A stretch of 8,760 nt of DNA from an uncultured Faecalibacterium sp. Lineage in GTDB: Bacteria; Bacillota; Clostridia; Oscillospirales; Ruminococcaceae. Below the pieces are notes generated by a model. It was given only the letters and a program-made list of their open reading frames with translations. It was not told where the DNA came from and searched no databases. This document shows, in pieces, positions 5,567 to 8,760 of this stretch. The stretch covers positions 1 through 8,760 of the forward strand of contig CABQHF010000083.1 in NCBI GenBank assembly GCA_902463905.1, in the 5' to 3' direction. Each line of letters starts with the position of its first letter. The first letter of the stretch is position 1. The translations under genes and the position numbers were made by a program.

Positions 5567-6284
5567 CGCCGAACTGCCCCTTCCATTCCAGATAGGCTGC
5601 GCGGATAGCCGCATACTTGCTGCGGCTGACGCTGAGCTCCACGCCGTTTTTCATCTGCACCCGGTAGTTTCTGATGGTACGCACATACTGCAGGTTGACC
5701 ACATCACTGCGGCCCACCTGCAGAAAGCCGTTTTCCGCCAGGACCGGCGGCAGCTCGTTCAGCTTGCCATAAAAAGTGCAGATGGGTTCCCGTACAATGT
5801 CGCCGTATACGTTGATGACCCGGCCCTCACTCTCCAGATAATAGATCTGGTCCAGCGGGATCTCGCTGGCCTCCCGGTTGTGGTGCACGGTGAGGGTCTT
5901 GTTTCCGGTCTGTATCATGGAGGTGTAGATGTCATCCAGGCAGCCGGGAAGCTGCATGATAACATCCCGTTTGAGGATGTACCGGTAAGCGTTGACCTTG
6001 TAACCGTCCAGCGCAAAGGCCAGATAGGCCGAGACATACACCAGCCGGATCTCCGGGTTGCGGCGCTTGAGCTGGCCGCCCAGCGCGATGCCGTTGACCT
6101 CCGGCATATCCACGTCCAGAAACGCGATCTGGTACAGCTCAAGGTTCTCGATCTCCAGCACCTGCTGCGGGCTGGAGCAGACTGTGCTCTGTACCGGGAT
6201 CTCGCGCGCTTCAAAATAGGTCGTCACATATTCAGCCACCTGCGCACTGAAGGCAGCATCGTCGTCGCAGACCAGAATGTGCAT
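5559..6284 (-). CDS. LytTR family response regulator (AgrA/ComE-like)
   Basis: Cytoplasmic transcription factor of 241 residues, activated by phosphate transfer from the adjacent kinase. The receiver domain (1-120) has the acidic pair Asp7-Asp8, the phospho-acceptor Asp57 in AFLDVDMPEVNG, Ser85 in VYVSAY and Lys105 in YILKRD, a complete catalytic set. The LytTR DNA-binding domain occupies about 128-236 (IPLDQIYYLESEGRVINVY, FLQVGRSDVVNLQYVR, VELSVSRSKYAAIRAAYLEW). The ATG at 6284 has AGGGGAGG 7 nt upstream; a longer in-frame start has no such site. It is followed by the kinase gene with 8-nt overlap and preceded by the transporter gene 103 nt upstream on the same strand. LytTR proteins bind paired direct repeats; candidates lie at 4249-4279. 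Confidence 0.95.
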   Translation of the reverse strand: MHILVCDDDAAFSAQVAEYVTTYFEAREIPVQSTVCSSPQQVLEIENLELYQIAFLDVDMPEVNGIALGGQLKRRNPEIRLVYVSAYLAFALDGYKVNAYRYILKRDVIMQLPGCLDDIYTSMIQTGNKTLTVHHNREASEIPLDQIYYLESEGRVINVYGDIVREPICTFYGKLNELPPVLAENGFLQVGRSDVVNLQYVRTIRNYRVQMKNGVELSVSRSKYAAIRAAYLEWKGQFGDE

Positions 6285-6308
6285 GATCAAACCTCCCCTG
6301 TTATCCAA

Positions 6309-6339
6309 CAAAGGCCCCTCTGTTTCAGAGGAGCCTTTG
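6309..6339 (-). terminator. Stem-loop between transporter and response regulator (possible leaky terminator)
   Basis: A 14-bp stem with a 3-nt loop (6309-6322 with 6326-6339). In minus-strand RNA every position pairs, including one G-U wobble; in plus-strand RNA the same position is a C/A mismatch, so the structure favours minus-strand transcription. Only a short run follows (TTTGTTGG), so it would be a weak terminator or attenuator. A second, smaller GC stem with a one-base bulge lies just before it at 6351-6372. The right arm resembles the repeat at 864-888 (CAGAGGAGCCTT against CAGAGAGGGAGCCTT). No clear promoter for the regulator-kinase pair is visible here, so read-through is plausible. 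Confidence 0.5.
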
Positions 6340-6387
6340 GCTCAGCCCTCCCGGCCGGTCAGAACCCGCCGGAAAGACTTGTTTTGC

Positions 6388-7758
6388 TTATGCAAAGAAT
6401 TTGTCGTAGATGCCAAAGGCAAAGATGAACAGCACGATGACCGGCAGAACGTAGGTCAGGTAGCCGCGCATCCAGTTGTGCATCTTGAGGCCCTTGCCGA
6501 TGTTGACTTCCTTTTTGTAGTTGTCCCAGCCCCAGCCGTACTTGGTGACGCAGAACAGCAGGTACACCAGACTGCCCAGCGGCAGGAACAGATTGCTGAC
6601 CAGGAAGTCCTCAAAGTCCAGCACGGCACCGCCGAACACGGCAAAGCCGTCCCAGGCCCAGAGGTTATAGCCCAGCACACAGGGCATGGACAGCGCAATG
6701 ATGAGCACCAAATTCACCAGACTGGACTTCCTGCGGCTGCAGCCGGTGAGCTCCATGCCGCAGCAGATGATATTCTCGAACACGGCCAGCACCGTGGACA
6801 GGGCCGCAAAGGCCATGAACAGGAAGAACAGGGTGCCCCACAGACGCCCCAGCGCCATGTTGGCAAAGATGTTGGGCAGAGTGATGAAAATCAGGCTGGG
6901 GCCGCTGGTCTGGTCCACACCATAGGTGAAGCAGGCCGGGAAGATGATCAGACCAGCGGTGATGGCCACAAAGGTGTCCAGCACCACGATGCGGACCGAC
7001 TCGCCCAGCAGGGAGTGCTCCTTACCGATGTAACTGCCGAAGATGGCCATGGCACCGATGCCAAGGCTCAGGGTGAAGAAGGCCTGGTTCATGGCCGACA
7101 CCAGTGTGTTGACCACGCCCACCTCCTGCATACGGGCAAAATCGGGCACCAGATAGAACTCGAGGCCCTCTTTTGCGCCGGGCATGAACAGGCTGTTGAC
7201 CGCCAGCACCACCATGATGGCCAGCAGAGCGATCATCATGACCTTGGTCACCCGCTCCAGACCGTTCTGCAGGCCCTTGGCGCACACCAGAATGCCCAGC
7301 ACCACCACGAACACCATCCAGAAGGTCATCACGCCGGGGCTGGCCAGCATCTCGGTGAACTTACCGGCTACCTGCTCGGCGTTCAGACCGGACAGCTGAC
7401 CGATGGCGGTCATGTAGAAATAGTGCAGCATCCAGCCGGCCACCGTGGTGTAGAACATCATCAGCAGATAGCAACCGATCAGGGTGAGATAGCCGTGGAT
7501 GTGCCATTTCTGGCCCGGCTTTTCCAGTGCCTGATAGGCCCGCACCGGGCTCTTGCGGGAGGCGCGACCCACCGCAAACTCCATGGTCATGATGGGCAGG
7601 CCCAGGATGACCAGGAACACCAGATAAAACAGCACGAATGCGCCGCCGCCGCCCTGACCGGCAATATAGGGGAACTTCCACACGTTGCCGATGCCGATGG
7701 CACAGCCCGCGGAAAGCAGGATGAAGCCCAGGCGGGACTTCAGGGTTTCTCTTTCCAT
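6388..7758 (-). CDS. Sodium-dependent transporter, SNF/NSS (SLC6, LeuT-like) family
   Basis: Inner-membrane Na+-coupled symporter of 456 residues, normal for bacterial members; family substrates are mostly amino acids. Transmembrane segment 1 carries the signature SAGCAIGIGNVWKFPYIAGQGGGGAF (residues 16-41 in pieces), which forms the substrate and sodium sites. Segment 6 has the unwound stretch NQAFFTLSLGIGAMAIFGSY (224-243). Segment 8 has AALSTVLAVFE (318-328), where Ser321-Thr322 match the Na2-site pair of LeuT. I count 11-12 hydrophobic segments, ending with a short tail. The ATG at 7758 has AGGAG 11 nt upstream. It has its own promoter at 7833-7841 and lies upstream of the LytTR/kinase genes on the same strand. 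Tyrosine or another hydrophobic amino acid is possible; specificity cannot be read with confidence. Confidence 0.95.
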   Translation of the reverse strand: MERETLKSRLGFILLSAGCAIGIGNVWKFPYIAGQGGGGAFVLFYLVFLVILGLPIMTMEFAVGRASRKSPVRAYQALEKPGQKWHIHGYLTLIGCYLLMMFYTTVAGWMLHYFYMTAIGQLSGLNAEQVAGKFTEMLASPGVMTFWMVFVVVLGILVCAKGLQNGLERVTKVMMIALLAIMVVLAVNSLFMPGAKEGLEFYLVPDFARMQEVGVVNTLVSAMNQAFFTLSLGIGAMAIFGSYIGKEHSLLGESVRIVVLDTFVAITAGLIIFPACFTYGVDQTSGPSLIFITLPNIFANMALGRLWGTLFFLFMAFAALSTVLAVFENIICCGMELTGCSRRKSSLVNLVLIIALSMPCVLGYNLWAWDGFAVFGGAVLDFEDFLVSNLFLPLGSLVYLLFCVTKYGWGWDNYKKEVNIGKGLKMHNWMRGYLTYVLPVIVLFIFAFGIYDKFFA

Positions 7759-7795
7759 GATTCCATAAACTCCTTGTTTCCAATCTGCTCTGCAG

Positions 7796-7816
7796 GCCGG
7801 GCCCACCGGGCCGGGC
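7796..7816 (-). other. GC-rich hairpin in the transporter mRNA leader
   Basis: GCC-G-GGCCC (7796-7804) pairs with GGGCC-G-GGC (7808-7816): eight G-C pairs with one G/G (C/C on the mRNA) mismatch and a 3-nt loop. It lies between the promoter and the ribosome site of the transporter gene. It is not followed by a T-run, so it is not a terminator. It may stabilise the 5' end of the mRNA or affect translation. Confidence 0.5.
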
Positions 7817-7832
7817 AAAGCGTTGCTTTTGT

Positions 7833-7841
7833 ATTATAGCA
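7833..7841 (-). promoter_or_regulatory. Extended -10 promoter of the transporter gene
   Basis: The minus strand reads TGCTATAAT: TGn plus a consensus TATAAT (7838-7833). The -35 position (CTGTTC at 17-bp spacing) is poor. Transcription should start near 7826, giving a leader of about 68 nt that contains the GC hairpin at 7796-7816. Confidence 0.75.
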
Positions 7842-8069
7842 CAATTTCCGTCGAAGAACAGGGTTGCTTCAGGAGGATGAACTTTTGTTGTCGAAAGCAT
7901 CTCCTGTTTCCGGCAGGCACACAGTTCCCCTCCCGCAAAACCCCGGTTTCATCTTTTGACGGTGATGCGCGTGTTTTTATTGTCGCATCTTCTTGAATCA
8001 ATTTTGCTCATTTTTCAAATGAAGATATGACGATTCTTCACTTGTAGGCGCTGCAGTACGTTCAACCGC
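7842..8069. other. Intergenic stretch between transporter promoter and rluB terminator
   Basis: About 230 bases without a supportable gene. The left part contains an inverted repeat, CAGGAGGATG (7870-7879) with CATCTCCTG (7898-7906), nine pairs with one extra base and an 18-nt centre. It lies about 30 bp upstream of the transporter promoter and could be a regulator site. The middle (about 7960-8040) is much richer in A/T than the rest of the window, but has no well-spaced -35/-10 pair on either strand. A 39-codon ORF on the plus strand from 7877 has its GGAGG directly against the ATG and is not credible. Confidence 0.5.
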
Positions 8070-8110
8070 AAAAAGGGACCTCCGCGCAAAATCATGCACA
8101 GGGGTCCCTT
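8066..8110 (-). terminator. Intrinsic terminator of the rluB-like gene
   Basis: On the minus strand AAGGGACC (8110-8103) pairs with GGTCCCTT (8080-8073) around a 22-nt loop that can pair further. The stem is followed by TTT (8072-8070) and then GCGG; with the last stem bases this makes TTTTT. It lies 16 nt after the pseudouridine synthase stop codon at 8126. Confidence 0.85.
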
Positions 8111-8125
8111 CTCCTACAAACGTGC

Positions 8126-8760
8126 TTACTTCCACTTTCTCGGGGCACTCTTGCCCACCGGACCACGGGGACGGCGTTCTGCTGCCTTGGACTGCAATGC
8201 TGCGCTGCGGGTCTGGGCGCGGCCCTTGGCGGCGGCCGAACGCAGGCCGTTGATCTCTGCCTTGGTCAGCTCCCGGTAGGTGCCCGGCTTGAGCATGCCC
8301 AGCTTGACCACACCTTCGGCGTTGCGCTTCAGGCGCACCACTTCCAGACCGACGGCCTCGCACATGCGGCGGATCTCGCGGTTCTTGCCCTCTTTCAGGG
8401 TCATTTCCATCACGGTGCGGCCCGGCTCATCGGTGACCACATTGATGGCACAGGGCAGGGTCTTGGTGCCGTCGTCCAGCACCACGCCGCTGCTCATCTT
8501 GATGATCTGTGCTTCGTCGGCACGGGGCTGCACGGTCACGCGGTACAGCTTGGAGATGCCGCCCGACGGATGGGTGACTGCCTGTGCAAAGGCACCGTCG
8601 TTGGTCATGAGCAGCAGACCCTCGCTGTCCTTGTCCAGGCGGCCCACCGGGTACAGGCGGGCGGGGATATCGCTCACCAGCTCCATGACCGTCTTGCGGC
8701 CCAGCTCATCGCTGGCGGTGGTGACATAGCCGCGGGGCTTGTACAGGGCCAGATAATACA
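8126..8760 (-). CDS. rluB: rRNA pseudouridine synthase, RsuA/RluB family (5' end outside window)
   Basis: Isomerises a specific uridine in ribosomal RNA to pseudouridine; RluB of this family acts on 23S rRNA helix 80. The minus-strand frame is open to the window edge, giving 210 visible residues and a TAA at 8128-8126. The first visible residues YYLALYKPRGYVTTASDELGR and TVMELV match the catalytic-domain start, so the ATG at 8686 is internal. The catalytic Asp lies in YPVGRLDKDSEGLLLMTNDG (Asp42 of the visible part). The conserved LKEGKNREIRRMCEAVG motif and the VVRLKR strand follow. The N-terminal S4 RNA-binding domain expected in the family lies outside the window. The last 35 residues form an Arg/Lys/Ala-rich tail that may bind RNA. 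RluB rather than RsuA or RluE is the likely subfamily, but not proven. Confidence 0.92.
   Translation of the reverse strand, partial: YYLALYKPRGYVTTASDELGRKTVMELVSDIPARLYPVGRLDKDSEGLLLMTNDGAFAQAVTHPSGGISKLYRVTVQPRADEAQIIKMSSGVVLDDGTKTLPCAINVVTDEPGRTVMEMTLKEGKNREIRRMCEAVGLEVVRLKRNAEGVVKLGMLKPGTYRELTKAEINGLRSAAAKGRAQTRSAALQSKAAERRPRGPVGKSAPRKWK

Noticed and set aside
4700..5608. 302-codon plus-strand ORF opposite the kinase
   Set aside because: His/Gln/Arg-rich low-complexity antisense translation with no domain and no ribosome site.
6277..7839. 520-codon plus-strand ORF opposite the NSS transporter
   Set aside because: It is a His/Gln/Gly-rich antisense shadow of a high-GC gene with no domain; the minus-strand frame encodes a clear LeuT-like protein.
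7877..7996. 39-codon plus-strand ORF after GGAGG
   Set aside because: The Shine-Dalgarno bases touch the ATG, there is no promoter, and the sequence resembles nothing known.

Overview
The window reads as chromosomal DNA of a high-GC Clostridia member, most likely Faecalibacterium or a close Oscillospiraceae/Ruminococcaceae relative. This rests on protein flavour, strong GGAGG ribosome sites, sigma-A promoters, LytTR/GHKL regulation and a tandem-hairpin intergenic repeat that I recall from Faecalibacterium-like genomes. The genus is an inference. I see no insertion sequence, phage gene, tRNA, rRNA or CRISPR array.

Left part (1-1521): the C-terminal part of a MATE efflux transporter (+) enters from the left and faces a GNAT acetyltransferase (-). 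Between them lie a tandem-hairpin repeat and a shared intrinsic terminator. The GNAT promoter (TTGACA, 17 bp, TATACT) overlaps a divergent extended -10 promoter that serves the next block.

Pyrimidine block (1601-3950, +): a GntR/UTRA regulator, pyrB (aspartate carbamoyltransferase catalytic chain) and pyrI (zinc-binding regulatory chain) lie 31 and 1 nt apart and end at a strong hairpin terminator. One transcript probably carries all three. The regulator may therefore control the first committed step of UMP synthesis as well as its own gene. A 17-bp palindrome in the leader is the candidate operator.

Central gap (3861-4276): there is no convincing protein gene. On the minus strand there is an extended -10 promoter, preceded by two TGACATTT direct repeats 22 bp apart. 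This is the layout expected for a LytTR-activated promoter. Behind it lie about 270 nt with several good hairpins, ending in the same terminator used from the other side by pyrI. This is the best candidate here for something undescribed: a roughly 325-nt structured RNA that may be controlled by the adjacent two-component system.

Right part (4277-8760, all -): in transcription order from the right, these are an RluB/RsuA-type rRNA pseudouridine synthase (5' end outside the window) with its terminator, a sodium:neurotransmitter-symporter (SLC6/NSS) family transporter, a LytTR response regulator, and an AgrC-like GHKL sensor kinase overlapping the regulator by 8 nt. The transporter has its own promoter. 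A stem-loop separates it from the two-component genes, which may be partly co-transcribed with it.
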